DNA of 64,000 nucleotides from Liquidambar formosana (Eukaryota > Streptophyta > Magnoliopsida > Saxifragales > Altingiaceae), in the NCBI GenBank assembly GCA_039720395.1, contig CM077832.1, positions 13,334,966 to 13,398,965 on the forward strand, given 5' to 3'. Below are positions 47,109-59,498 of this stretch, one piece after another. The stretch's first letter is position 1; the number at the start of each line of letters is the position of its first letter. The notes below the pieces were generated by a model. That model was not told where the DNA came from. It saw only the letters and a program-made list of their open reading frames with translations, and did not search any database. A program made the translations under genes and the position numbers.

Positions 47109-47575
47109 TAAAACAACAAAAAAAAATGAGACCGTATGATTCAAAACCACCATCATGCCACAAAATGACAAAATCAAAATTTTGTTTTGTTCAACGTTGC
47201 ATTGCTGGACTTGGTCAAGGATATTACAATCACAGAAGCCGCTAAATAGTTTATTTAAAGGGGTCTGTCAGCTTTCATAGGTGCCCTCACTGCTTTTCCC
47301 GTGCTCGATCTCTCCCATTTTTCTATAATTATTTTATTCCTATAATTCGAAGACAGATGGTACCATATTTATCACTTTTGATTTTGTTATTTTGTTTTTA
47401 TATAAATTCAATTAAAAATAGATAAATGAGTCGGCAGTGTCAATTGAAGCTAGAAACCCTAGTGTCAATTAAAGCTTATAAAAAATATCCTAACCAAACA
47501 TTATTAGATGGGTGAGAATAGAAAACTTTGATCATTCATATTTGATTAAGAGGAGGATCACGTGGTGATGTTATC
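46336..47575. other. Spacer with long poly-A and (TA)n tract
   Basis: No gene seen. Holds a poly-A run at about 46652-46679 and (TA)n at 47087-47111. Confidence 0.45.
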
Positions 47576-48279
47576 TGTGTGGAATATCTCTGAACCGAGG
47601 TTACAAGCTCGGGATAGAAGGCCCAGATCACAAACGCTAACTACGTGGCAAAGGCAATTTAATTAGGCCAACTACAACGCACGTGATTCATCTCCCACGA
47701 TCCAGCTCAGGCCAAAGGGCTGAACCACGATATTTGACACGTGGTTACCACCACATGGTAGGATCTGCTACAAACCACGTGATCTCCTAACTCGAGACCT
47801 TACTCTCATCTCGGGACACTTGTCCTATGACTCACACTACAATCCAAATCCTACTACAGTCCAAAACTGTCATAAGCAGCTGTAATTCCTGACACAGCGG
47901 TTACTAGAAACCATAGTTCCATGACCAACCACGATCAACAAACCATGGTCAGATGGTTATGGGTAAACCATGGTCAGATCTCACCTAACCAAGGCAGTTA
48001 CCTGACCTCACATGCTCAGTCCGTATAGGTAGGTATAAAAAGAATACGATGCAGCTTAATTTGGTAAGCTACAGTACCCTAATACTCTGAGATTCATCTT
48101 CTTCCTTGCCTCATTCTCCCCAACATAGTTTTCTGACTTAAGCTTTGGAGAGGGCACGGCCAAAACCCACTATGGCTTACCCTTTGACCCATTTTCCAAA
48201 CTTGTGATTGCAGGTCCAAGGTGAGGGAGCAAGCTCCATCATCAACATTTAGTTCGGGGAGCAGATTTTACCCCGTACA
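47576..48279 (+). mobile_element. Solo LTR (probably Ty3/Gypsy-type), 704 bp
   Basis: Begins TGTGTGG and ends CCCCGTACA, i.e. TG...CA ends, with near-identical 5-mers TTATC (47571-47575) and CTATC (48280-48284) outside. It has promoter-like GGTATAAAAAGAATAC (about 48031) and downstream the phrase GGAGAGGGCACGGCCAAAAC that I associate with Gypsy LTR R/U5 regions in plants. Several ACCATGG/CCACGTG words recur inside. No primer-binding site or internal region follows, so it is a solo LTR. The class is inferred from style. Confidence 0.6.
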
Positions 48280-48284
48280 CTATC

Positions 48285-49142
48285 CACATAATCGTAGATC
48301 TTATCTTTCATAAGAGGATATGGAGTTGACAATAAAGAACATTTTGAACTAATTCTACATTATCCAACTCTTTTGTCCAAACATATTTGTCTAATTGACA
48401 TGATAGATTTACTGACATATCAACTATCACATGAATTAGGTTCTATTTGAAGTCATATGAATCAAAGCATTACAAACCTATTTAGCAATTTATAAGAAAA
48501 ATGTAGAAACCCAGACCTAAACGTACTTGATCAAAGCTTGTGTTGTCCATTGGAATGGAATTGATGTCATCAACTGGAGGAAATGATCGTCGACTGGATG
48601 AAATCACAGGCGGTCGCCTATCGGAGTCCAACAACTGCGATTAGCACTTAGATGTCGACGTTGATGATCGTTGATTGGTGATTGATGGAGGTAGGCGATT
48701 CGTCATGGGAGGTCACATGGTTGATGTGAGAGAGGTGAGATCATGTGAGAGATATGAGATTGTGTAAGAGAGTGTGAGAGAGGTGAGGGGATACAAGCAA
48801 GGAAGAGGAGAGCCTAATGAAATTTTCCTCCAAATTTCAGTTTCCCTTATTGTTTTAAATGGAAAGTAAAAACCTCTATTATCCAGTATATTCTTCCTTA
48901 TTTTTTTTTTTCCATCTATTTTTTCTTTGTAACCAAATAAGAAAAACCAAATTCCCTCAAATTTTTTTTCCTTTATGTTCTAAAATCTGCGAACCAAATA
49001 TAGTCCTATACATATGAACGTAAACAAAAAACACATTGAACATGTTTTTATTTTTTTTAATATTACTCTCCAAAATTTTTTTAAAGAATCATTATTTAAA
49101 ATAGGACACGTAGATTGAAAGTCATAAAAAAAAAAACTTAAT
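48285..49142. other. Spacer, no supported gene
   Basis: AT-rich with a GA-rich patch at 48720-48810 (AGAGAGGTGAGATCATGTGA type repeats). No exon-like sequence recognised. Confidence 0.4.
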
Positions 49143-50650
49143 TTGACCAAAATACCGTCATCCCTCTTGGTAAACAGTATCACACGCCTCGGTTTGTTAG
49201 CAACCTTGCCGGTTCATGGGGACTCACGTGCCCTTTCAGAATCAATAATTCAACCTTTTTCTTCACCAGAAAAGCCAACTCCACTCCTCCCACCGCTCAA
49301 ATCGCGTTCCCGTGTTAACCAACCGACACTCGCCTCCTCAACATGAACACGAGGTCATTCTCGTACCTCAGCACTTCCTTTAATTCCCACCATATCCCGT
49401 CTAAATTCCCAAAAATTCCCGTGATGCCACGTGTCTGATTGGTACAGCGAGTTCGGAATGTTTTCTACACGTTCTCGAGTGAAGGTTTGTTTCGAACAAG
49501 ACGCTCCCACCTTCACGTCGCGACAGCGCAAGATAGCAGACAGACGTAGACTCAACGAAAACCAACAGGACTCGATTTTCGCTCTGTTACCCATTTTTTG
49601 TCAGTATCTTCCATGTCGGCCGTCGCTTCAGTACGCGTGGGGTGCTCACTTTGTCGCTTCTATGCTTATCCTACGCACTCCCTTCTACCTCTCTGAGTCT
49701 CTCACTCTACGCTCCGCTGTGAGCAACGCAGCAGTGTAGGCTCTTTCAGGCAGAAAGCTGGTCTCGGCAGGCTCGGCAGCCATGTCAGCTGGACCTCGAC
49801 CTTCAATTTCTAGGGTCTCGAAAAAGGAGAAGATAGAGTCAGAGCATCGGATATCGGACGATTCTTCTTTCTCTTTTGATGTTTTGGATTTGGTCGTCCG
49901 ATGAGTCTCTCTCATGTGTTGTCAGTTTCGTTTCGTTTTTTTGTATGGAAGCAGGCTCGTTCTTTGCGTGAAGTGATGTAGAAGGGAAAAAAGAAAAGGT
50001 TCTGGGTTTTATCCTTTTTATGGGTTGCAGAGGCACTTTCGTTTCGTACTATAATCGTTGTATTTTTTCAGCTATCTCTTTGTGTAGAGTTGTTTTCGCT
50101 TCTTCAGGGATTCTCCAGCTCCAGCAGAGGTTGCTATTCGTTTACGGAAGTTACTTAGCGCATGGCATTGTACGGACATTTTGTTGTAGACTTGGTGTTT
50201 TTGGTGATTAGAGTTTGTTTTTGGAGTTCGATTCGAGGATTTGAAGGTGTTTATTGGAGAATAGATTTGAGTATCTTCGAGGAGAGAGACAGAAATGGAG
50301 AGTTTTTCTTACTACAATCAGCAGAGAAACAGGAAAAAAAATACCAATTGATGAGATAATCAATCAGAAAGAGAGAGAGAGAGATATACATTTTAGGACA
50401 TTTGAAGGATAAGGTTCAAAAGAGGGTTCAATGTGCGTTGTCTTCAACACGGTTGTTTTCAAGAAAATAGGCTAGGATTTTTCTATGGATTTCATTGAAA
50501 TTTTGTGTTTTTACGTTCTTCAAAATGGTTGATTTGTGAAGGGGGGGTAGGATCATCGTTAGTGTTTGATTTTGGAAGCAGAGAGAGAGTGCCTGCTTGT
50601 TGAGAAATTTAGGCTTGGGTATTGAGATCAATCACATTGTTGTCGGAGAG
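49143..50650 (+). promoter_or_regulatory. Promoter and long 5' leader of the TRM gene
   Basis: This stretch is richer in GC than the spacer to its left and leads up to the TRM start codon at 50651. Around 49430 to 49740 it looks like a promoter/leader (CACGTGTCTG at 49430, an ACGT-core element). A short upstream open frame lies at 49782-49904, and GA-rich runs at 50370-50390 and 50580-50590 are leader-like. No other gene is supported here. Confidence 0.4.
49782..49904 (+). other. Candidate upstream ORF (40 aa) in the TRM leader
   Basis: ATG at 49782 opens a 40-residue frame beginning MSAGPRPSISRVSKKEKIES and ending with SFSFDVLDLVVR. It is serine- and lysine-rich and lies about 750 bp upstream of the main start. 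If the leader is transcribed from here, it would be a uORF. I do not recognise the peptide. Confidence 0.3.
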
Positions 50651-50865
50651 ATGAATGATACTGCGGGGAAAACGTCCTCGTCTTTAGCCATAACAGAGAA
50701 GCGGCCTCACAGACCTGGTGGTTGTGTTGGCATCTTCTTTCAGCTTTTTGACTGGAACCGAAGGCTTGCCAAGAAGAAGCTCTTCTCCAGGAAACTACTT
50801 CCTCCAGGTTAGTCTTCTTCCACCAAACAATGCCACAATGCTGTTCTCACTTAGTTTGAGAACCC

Positions 50866-50913
<48 letters not shown>

Positions 50914-53900
50914 TATACATACACATTAACACATACGCACACATTTGATAAAATATGGTAAAAATGTTTGATTTTTCATGTATTATTTTCTTAGCTCGTG
51001 CAAAACAAGCTTCGAAGAAGTTTGGAGGAAATGAGAAGTTGCCCACAGCCAAGCTTCATTTGGTATGCATTTCGTTTGCTTTTCCCATGTATGCCTCAAT
51101 GGTTTGAAATATGTGCCTATTTTACTCCTCTTTTTGACATTTTGAATATGCGTCATTGATAGATTGCTGATGAGAACCGTGGGGGATTCCCAAATGTGAA
51201 GAAAAATGGGGTTCATGGTGTCAATACGGAGCGAAAGCATGAAATGCGAGCTCCGAGTTTGGTTGCTAGGCTAATGGGTCTTGAATCCATGCCGGCTGTG
51301 CAGCGAGACAAACCAAAGAAAGCTTTGGGTGCTGAAGTTTATGCGAATGTAGATGAGAAATTTGAGGGTAGTCATGGTGGGTCGGATAAGGAAGATGTAA
51401 GTTTGGAGAAGGGACAGATGAAACATGAATTGAGGCCTCAGAAGCTTCAGAAAACGGGGCCGTTTGAGGGACGAGCAGTGACTAGGTTTGGAGCTGAGGC
51501 GTTGCAAATTAAGAGCATTTTATCGCGTTCGAGAAAGCATCATCATCCAAAACTGGCTTCTCCGGTGAAGAGTCCGAGGGTTCTCTCTGGGAGGAGTGCT
51601 TCTCGGTTGATTGATGCGGCTAATAAAATTTTGGAACCTGGGTTACAAGCCACAAACAGAGCAAAATGTGCTCTAACTTATTCGAATTCTGTCCATCGTT
51701 CTCCCAAGGATGAGGTCATGGTGGAGGGAATGACCGTTGTATCACCAGGGCTACCGAGGCAAACTGGTTATTGTACTAATGCTGCAAAGGCAGTTATGGG
51801 CCAGTCTTCTTGCAAAGATAGTGGCAATTTGGTAGATGTTGTGGATGTTAGACCAGATGTCGAAGAACATCCATTGGTCTTTGCCTCCTCTGTGTCGAAT
51901 TGTGTCAATTCATCTTCTCAAGGATCTGGAATGAGTAAGCCAAGGCCACTTATATCTTCCCTGGAACTACAACAAGATAGAATTCATCAGAATAGTCGGG
52001 ACCAACCCATATCTCTTGTTTCTCTAGAGAAGGACAATGTAAGTGCCCGTAGTGAACCATCTAGGGATGGGAAACCTCTTCCTAGAGATGGCCATGAGCG
52101 GTGGCATTTTTCAAGCCAACCACGGAAACCTCAAAAGGATGAAATCCCAGCAAGGTCCAAACTAAGTACCACGCAGAGCAGAAGAGTCTCATCAGCTGAA
52201 AATAGTGTTGGTGGGGCCAGAGATTTTGTTGCTTTGAACCGAAGTCTAAGTGGGCGCAGCCGGATGAAGGCACCCACGAAAATGGATAATTCTAAGTTAG
52301 ACGCGGAGAGGAAATTTTGTAACAGGCGAGATGATTCCTTGACACAGATGAGGACCCCAATGCGGAAAAGGAGGACGATAAATGTCAATGGACAAATTGA
52401 GTGTACAAATTCTGCAGCTTCAACGTCTGGAAAGCAAAGAAATGTTAGGTGTGATGGAATGACTGGAAAGGGTAAGGGGCTTAATAATCGCTCTATGAAC
52501 CAGACTTGTATCGAAAGCAAATCTGCCAATCATGGAGAAGGCAATATTTCCAGTGGCACTAAAAATAGTGATGTTGTTTCTTTTACATTTAATTCCCCTA
52601 TGAAGCAGAAGACTGTAATCTTGTCCCCAAAAGAAATGGAGGAGAAAAGATGGGAACGAGATGAATTTGTTGGTAATAGTATCTCTCAGCAGAGAAAGTT
52701 GACATTGGATGAGAATTATGGGAAATCTTTTCAGAAACCATTGCCACTGAGAGGAGATGCTTTAGGTGCCCTCCTAGAACAAAAATTGAAGGAATTGACT
52801 TGTCAAGAAGAGGATGAGCTAGCAACAGGAGGAACTCCACCTAGGAGAACCACTGCTATGATTCTCCAAGAGCTAATATCTGCTCTAACTGCAGAGCAGC
52901 CTATTTCTCAGGATGATGGAGCAGTTGGGATTAACCAGAATGTTCAGGATCCTCGTGGTCATGTGTTCTCACAAAATTATATGTTTTCTACGGATATACC
53001 TTTACTGGTCAGTATTTTTTATTTTTTATTTTTTTCTATTATCACACTAATGCCTTTTCCAACTCTTGATTTCTCTGGTGCCTTGGCAAAAATGGAATTT
53101 TAATTTGTAGTTTTAATATGATAGTGCTTTGATGTGGTATTATCACTCTACTTGTATTTCTTTACCCCACTCATTCATCACTATAATAGCCTGCTTTGTT
53201 GTTATGGCATATAGTTTATTAGAAGGTCCAATGGTCAGTGTATATATAAATGTTAAGAAAATGCCGCTGTCTGTGAATGTAACTGTGTCTTTACCCAAAT
53301 TATCTGCTGGAACTTGTCCTGCCTAAGCTATTTTAGCTAGTATATATGCTGTACGAGCATTGTTTCCGATAAGTGTTATTAGCGTGACAATACATAATGT
53401 AATGTCAAATAATTATTGGGGCAGAATTAACCTTGCCAATATGACAAATATATATATATATATATTTTCCTTTCTTAGATATCTCTTTGCATTGGATAAT
53501 GTCTCATTGTTCACCATCTATGTTTCCTGATTACTGTTCTACTCAGTTGCAACCTTTACCTATTATAACTTGGAGGATTCACAAGTTAACTGTTAATTGG
53601 TCATGAAAGTTGGTGTCAGATGGTCTATCACCGGCTGATGATAGTAATACATATTGCCATTACCGAGACATAGGGCATTCCAGACGAAACTTGCTGACCT
53701 CCTAAATAATCTGTTTAAATCGAAAAAAATAATTAAAAATATTAAAGCATCATATTATGTGGAGAAACTAGAAATATAGATGGTTATGTTAGATTTCAGT
53801 CACAATGGGATTGAGATTTGTGTAGGTGTAACTTGACACTCATTTTTAATTCAAATCGTGACATTGGATGAGATTTACTATTCGGATAACTTTTTAATTC

Positions 53901-56900
53901 AAATGCAAGATGTAAATTATGGGTACAGGTTCGATATGGATTGCGAGGTTCAAATTGCTTCAGATTTTGACAATAATGATTGGGCTTTGGAACATCAAAG
54001 GAAACTTATCTCTTACAAAACTAAACTAAGGATTTATTTTGATTGTTGCAAAATTTTAGTTGATTATACCATTTATTTGGATTTTTTTTGAGGTTTATGA
54101 ATATTTATAGAGGCTGGTTTTTTCAGGTCAGTTTGGTGTTTTACACCTTATAGCCATAAGCTTATATGTTAACTCTGTTTAAATATGTTACAGAGCATGT
54201 ATTTGGACATGAATTCCCATGGAGACCATTATAGGGCTGTTGCAAATGCTCCCCTAGGTTTTTTTAACAATGATGAGTGTATTGTCAAGTGTCAACTTGG
54301 TATGGAGGCTGACTCTGTAGAATCCATTGCGTTTTAGTACTAGAGACAATTGCGGGAATAGATTACAAAATAAAATATTTGTTCAGTCATTTCTTGAGGA
54401 CATGTTATTGTGTTTTAGTAACAGGAGACAATTGCTGGAATAGATTACAAAATAAAAAATTTGTTTGGTCATTTCTTGAGGACATGTCCTTGTTTGATAA
54501 TAAAATATCGAGGTTTAGGTGCCAAAGTTGGAAGCAGCCCTAAGAAGGCAAAAATTAGTCCCTGTAATTAAGCCTTGCTGGATTGCTTGATAACTTGGCT
54601 AGGAATTTCAACATGAAGTATTGACCCAACAAAATCTAGTTCCTTGGTTGTAAGATTAATACGTGGGCTGTTTGGGAAATCAATAGTTGAGGATATTTGA
54701 TGAACTTGGCAGGAAATTCATTCCCCTTTTTGTAGTTTTATATTGAAACAAAATCCCAGCAAGTGTGCTTTCTCTCCTTAGATTCGTCATGTTCAGTATT
54801 CAGTGGCAGGTTTTAGATGACTGTCGTAATGTTCTTGGAAACTTATATGCAATTTCCAATTGGTCCATTTATGTCATACTGGGTTTATTGACCTTGGAAG
54901 CTATTCTTGTACTCGGACTAAAGATGGTGTTGAAACTTGAGTGGGGGCTGATTCTAGTCAAACCAGGGAAAAAAAAAGAATATTTAGGATAAGGACTAAG
55001 ATAAAACATAGGGAATGTAACTTGACTAGAACTGCTTAAATGAAAGAATAGTGGAAATTGATGGTTGACGATACCCAAAAGTGACCATTTAGTTATCTTC
55101 CATGGATCATCCATTTGGAGTGGTAATAAGGATGTTTCCCATAGAATTAGAGGGGATGTTTGAAGTTGAGGATTGCTTCTTTGGTTATTGTGTAATCCTT
55201 GAATGCCTAATTTATTAGAAGGTATTTTTTTTAATGGAAAAATAAAAATGCTGCAAGGACTGACAAACTTTGTTATTCAAAATACTAGGTGGATAAAAGA
55301 TATGGGTGAGTGACACCCTTGTGGGGTGGTCTAGCGATCAGGCCCTAGGTGTGCTCCCACTCTTTGCAGCTATCGTTGCCTATGTCGGTATGGGGTATCT
55401 CACACAAACCATTAGGGGATTAGTTTGGACTGCAACCTTGGCAAGATAAGGCCTGGGATACCACTAATCATTAATCAGGGGGAAAAAAAGATATGGCTGA
55501 GTGAGAATACAAGGGGGGAAAAAAAAAAGGAGTTAATACATCCATGAGAAGTTAGAGGTAGCATCAATTGATAATAAGACGAAGTTAGAGGTAGCATCAA
55601 TTGACATAGAAGCATGAAGTGAGAGCAGTGCTAGGTCGGGTTGGGGTGAGAGTGAGTGCGGGGGAACATAGAAGAGTCAAAAGGTTGAGGCGTGTAGGAA
55701 GCGTTTTTAATATATATGTATTGTGTTACCTCAATATGATATTTTGTGGGATGAAATCATGAAACTATAGAGGAAATTCAAGCAAAATTTTATGGCTCGT
55801 TAGAATTATAAGGGATTTACTTTTGAGAAGCCACACTAATGTAGAGAAAGAAAGAGTATGCTTTTACCTTAGTATCGGGTATTAATTAAGCATTAATCTG
55901 ATATGATTTAATGAGAATACTATTATATTTTGAAACTTTTTTAACATTTGAGTTAAAGTTGTTAAAGGGTTAGTGGGGAAGGGGTGGTCATGGTCCTGCC
56001 TTTTGCCTTCTATCACAAGGTTACGTCTTACTTAGGATTGAGATTTTCTTGAAAGAGAATCGTGGTTCTTACAAGGTTCCGACTAGGAAGTGCGGAATCA
56101 TGGTTCCAAAGCGGGAGCGGCACCCTTGGTAGAAGGTTTCTGCTTCTAAGGTCATGTTTTTTGATTCAAGTTGAAGAAGACACTTCAAGGAGAAGAGGAA
56201 GGTCAAAAAGAACATGAGCATAGATCTAAATTAAGAAGAAAGAAAGAAGAAAAGGGGAAAAAAAAAATAATCTTGATTGACGTAGAATATATAGAGAATA
56301 TATATTTACATTTATGGCTTATGGCCTAGAAAATATTTGATTTTTTTTTTTCTTTTATCCTATTATTCTCATGATAATTTGTGGTATGGCTTGACTGACA
56401 TGTTTCTGCAAGCATTTCAACCTGACAAATTTAGTTTCCATTCATTTTCTCAGGCTAAAGCAAAAACAGAAGGTACCTCAGTTAGATTTTCACGTGAGGT
56501 TGATCATTTCAGCCCAGGATCTGTTCTTGAGGCTTCATTCTCAAATGACAGTTGTATTTCTAGCAGTCTGGATGATAGCTCAGGTAAAAACTTGAATGCA
56601 ATTATATTAGAGAATGCAAATGATAGAAACTCAAGATTGGCTACATTCTTGAATGCAATTATATCTATTTTTACTTACTTATATTAGTGAAAATTTATTC
56701 TATTGCTTGTTTAAGCATTCTTATCTATTTTTCCTATTGTTGCTTCTAATTCCAGTACTTAAGCTGCACTATGACTCGATGGATTATTGCTATGATCAGC
56801 TGCAAACATCAGAACCTGATGCAGATCTTTTGGATTCTGCAACCTCACTGGACAAAGGGAGGACTTGTAGTGCAATGATGACTGATCTTGTCAACCATAT

Positions 56901-57462
56901 CTCTAAGATATTACATAGCATTAATCTAGCTGGTACTGAATTAAGTGGAAGCAAGCTTACCCATGCGAAGGAGGTTATCCTGAATGCCCAACTGTTGTTT
57001 GGAAATGCAGCTTTACATTCAGATGGAATGAAAGATATTTTCATAGCCCCCTTTTTAGATGAACTGGATACTATTGCCAATGCGATGTCAAAATCCAATT
57101 GCTGCTTCAATTTTGAGGAGATGAAAGAGACAAATCAATGTAGGCAATTTCTTTTTGACTGTTTGATAGAATGTTTGGACTCAAAATATGGCAGATACTG
57201 TAAATCTGGATTCAAGGCTTGGACGAGGCTGCCATTATGCATGAGTACAGAGATGTTGATTCAAGGGGTGGATGAGGAGGTTAGAAGGTGGACAGATTTG
57301 GCTGGGAAGATTCCAGATGAGATAATAGAGTGGGAGATGAGTCATTCCTTGGGAAAGTGGACGGACTTTGAGATTGAAGCATTTGAGGATGGTGCTGAAG
57401 TTGGTGGGGACATTCTGCAGATTTTGGTTGAGGAAATTGTGAGAGACCTTTGTGAGTTCTGA
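50651..57462 (+). CDS. TON1-recruiting-motif (TRM/LONGIFOLIA-like) protein, five exons, 968 aa
   Basis: TRM proteins bind microtubules and recruit the TON1-PP2A complex that positions cortical arrays. Exons: 50651-50807, 50995-51062, 51163-53007, 56454-56583, 56756-57462, GT-AG and in frame (969 codons with stop). Motifs: CVGIFFQLFDW (residues 25-35) in a basic N-terminal segment, SLVARLMGL (107-115, the conserved DUF3741-type motif), a long serine-rich disordered region with SPRVLSGRSASRLIDAANKI, then FSRE.DHFSPGSVLEASFSN and a DUF4378-type C-terminal domain ending DILQILVEEIVRDLCEF. It resembles the TRM21/TRM22 clade (At1g67040 by memory). Intron 3 is unusually long (3.4 kb). Confidence 0.92.
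50869..50914 (+). repeat. (TC)n(TA)n microsatellite in TRM intron 1
   Basis: TC dinucleotides (about 50869-50897) run straight into TA dinucleotides (about 50897-50914) within the 187-bp intron between exons 1 and 2. Confidence 0.9.
53008..56453 (+). other. Large third intron of the TRM gene
   Basis: A 3.4-kb intron between the donor at 53008 and the acceptor ending at 56453. It contains an imperfect local repeat (TAGATTACAAAATAAAATATTTG near 54361 and a similar run near 54441, each followed by TCATTTCTTGAGGACATGT), a SINE-like head near 55321, and no exon I can support. Confidence 0.75.
55305..55485 (+). mobile_element. SINE-like element in TRM intron 3
   Basis: GTGGGGTGGTCTAGCGATCA at 55321 resembles the tRNA-like box A head seen at 63326 (GTGGTCTAGTAC). 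The body contains GGTATGGGGTATCTCACAC, a dispersed phrase also seen near 28725 and 36135. Box B is not clear. Confidence 0.4.
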
Positions 57463-58354
57463 ATCTCATGACAGCCCTTGCTATTTTAAATCTACTTACT
57501 GAGAGCGGTGCGACACACAACAACCAATTCTGTTGTTTCTCTTATCCCAAGAAAGATGGTATTTTTTGTACAAATTGATCTATTCTAATCACTAGATGGT
57601 ATTTATTAAAAGAGGCTGTTAGATTTTGTAGATGAAGAATTGTACCTACACATGGTTTCTTAATGTAACTTGTTTATGAGGTTGCTGAACTTGCAATTTC
57701 AGTAGAGTCTGCAGACGATGCTATTTAGGTTGGGTGGTAAAGCGGGTGGGTATTGAATTAATCACACACTTGAGTTTGAATTCCTATCGGATGCCCGGAC
57801 TTGATCAATCAAGATTCAAGACCTAACATATTGACAGTAGTTGTAGTTTTCCCAGTACCATAAACAATAAATGCATTGATTCCTAGTTGCTATATCTACC
57901 ATTTTTATCAACGCTAGTTTCAGTGCTTCTGCAAGGACTAAGGAGAGCTGCATCAAAATGAGAAAGTTCTATCTATATTCTAGGGCGCAACAGAATTAGA
58001 ATAACATTGGGCAAGTCCAAAACCACCATTGGCACCATCTAGATTATAGGGCAGTTGAGAAGTTCCTCCACCGAATTAGAGGGCAGAGACCTCTGGGGAT
58101 CAGAAGGCGCTACTGCTATATAGCTCTCATTTAATCCCCACCAGATTCTCTGTATTGCTTTGCTTGTATTTATGGATCTGCATCTAACCTAGGCTGCTGT
58201 AAATGACGGGGATATTCCACTGATCAACACCTGGGAATAATTTGGAACGGTCGGGTGATTTCAAAACGTGCTTTTATTTTTATTTTTTTAAAAGAAAGCA
58301 ATTTGGACCTTTTTAAGCTTATCAAATTTTGGGGAAAATCACTTGCCCCAAAAA

Positions 58355-58385
<31 letters not shown>

Positions 58386-58781
58386 GGAGGGGGTGTTGGG
58401 GGGAGGGAATTGGCCGAAATAATTTAAATCTCTGAACAAATGCGATCAATTCAAATTTGGGTAACAATGAAGTAAAGAAATTGAGAATTTAAAACCCACA
58501 GAGCATTTCAAAGACAATCTCCACCATTTGAGTAAAAGAAGTTTAGTACGGAGTATACTGTAATCATATTCTAAACCAAAGTTACATCATCCAGAGAGCT
58601 TTACAATCTGATAGAAACCAAGAAAGTTTTTAGAAAAAGTACTCGAAAATCAATCTCACAGCTAAGCAATAAAGAATCAAACACCTTCCAAAAAAACAGA
58701 TGGAAGGAGGAGGAAATACAAATTCAACTATAGAAGAAAATATCAACAGATCTTATAATGGAAAACCAAGCACGTTCACGT
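57463..58781. other. 3' flanks between the TRM gene and the small minus-strand gene
   Basis: The convergent spacer holds the TRM 3' untranslated region and, on the minus strand, the 3' end of the next gene. A SINE-like head (GGTGGTAAAGCGGGTGG at 57733, GAGTTTGAATTCC at 57772) is present. A-rich runs lie near 58349-58390. Confidence 0.4.
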
Positions 58782-59498
58782 TCAAAATTGTCTGTACCCC
58801 AAAACAGACTTGCCACCAATCCCTCTACCACTCTTCCCTCCTCCTCCCCTGTTCTCGCCATTAATCGCATTCGCCACAGCCGAAGACAATCCCTTCAATT
58901 CTTCGACACTCGCATAGCTTTTCCTTGCCATCATGCCGCCACCGCCACCGCCACCGCCCCTCTTCTCCCCTGCGTTCGCCGACTTACTCCCTCTCAATTT
59001 CGACACTACCCCATTAACCCTCGAGTAATTCTTTGATGGTGGTGGTGTCATCTCCAGCAACGAAGGCAACGTAGTTGCCGGCTTACGGTTCTCCTTTCGC
59101 AAAACCGCTGAGAAATCGGGCACCGACTGGGCCAAAACAGAGTACCCTTTTCTTCCTGCCGTCGTCGCCGCCGGCGCCGGAGGAAAATTCCCCTGAAATT
59201 TGACTTGTTTCTTTGGTGGGGTTAGTAGCTTCGATTCGGGTTCTTGGAGTTGTCGTCCTTGTGGTCGTTGGTTCATGTTCTTCATCCTCAGCTTTGATTC
59301 TCTCAGTTCTGCATAAGCTTTGTATCTGGGTCCTCTCTCCATGACGAAGCTCTCTGTTGTGAGTTGAATGGTATTGATTCGGTGAGAATTTGAATTCTGC
59401 GAGAGGATGAGAGATATGGGGTCAAGGGCAGTGAAGAGAGACTCGAGGGTGGGGTTTGGTTGATGGGTTTGTTGCAGAGAGCCGTTGATCTCTGCCAT
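58782..59498 (-). CDS. Conserved plant protein of unknown function, 238 aa, intronless
   Basis: A single open frame from ATG 59498. Recognisable plant-conserved phrases are MERGPRYKAYAELRESKLRM, VKFQGNFPP and YSVLAQSVPDFSAVLRKEN. The C-terminal third is basic and glycine-rich, with an eight-residue Gly run encoded by a GGN repeat (about 58936-58960) and a second run GGGGKSGRG, then GYRQF at the end. It has no signal peptide or membrane segment and looks largely disordered. By position it may match Arabidopsis At1g67035. Function unknown. A CT-rich leader precedes it. Confidence 0.75.
   Translation of the reverse strand: MAEINGSLQQTHQPNPTLESLFTALDPISLILSQNSNSHRINTIQLTTESFVMERGPRYKAYAELRESKLRMKNMNQRPQGRQLQEPESKLLTPPKKQVKFQGNFPPAPAATTAGRKGYSVLAQSVPDFSAVLRKENRKPATTLPSLLEMTPPPSKNYSRVNGVVSKLRGSKSANAGEKRGGGGGGGGMMARKSYASVEELKGLSSAVANAINGENRGGGGKSGRGIGGKSVLGYRQF

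Noticed and set aside
56337..56453. Extending TRM exon 4 upstream through the open frame from 56337
   Set aside because: It would add a phenylalanine-rich stretch absent from the family, and a clear TTTTCTCAG acceptor stands just before the conserved AKAKTEGTSV segment.
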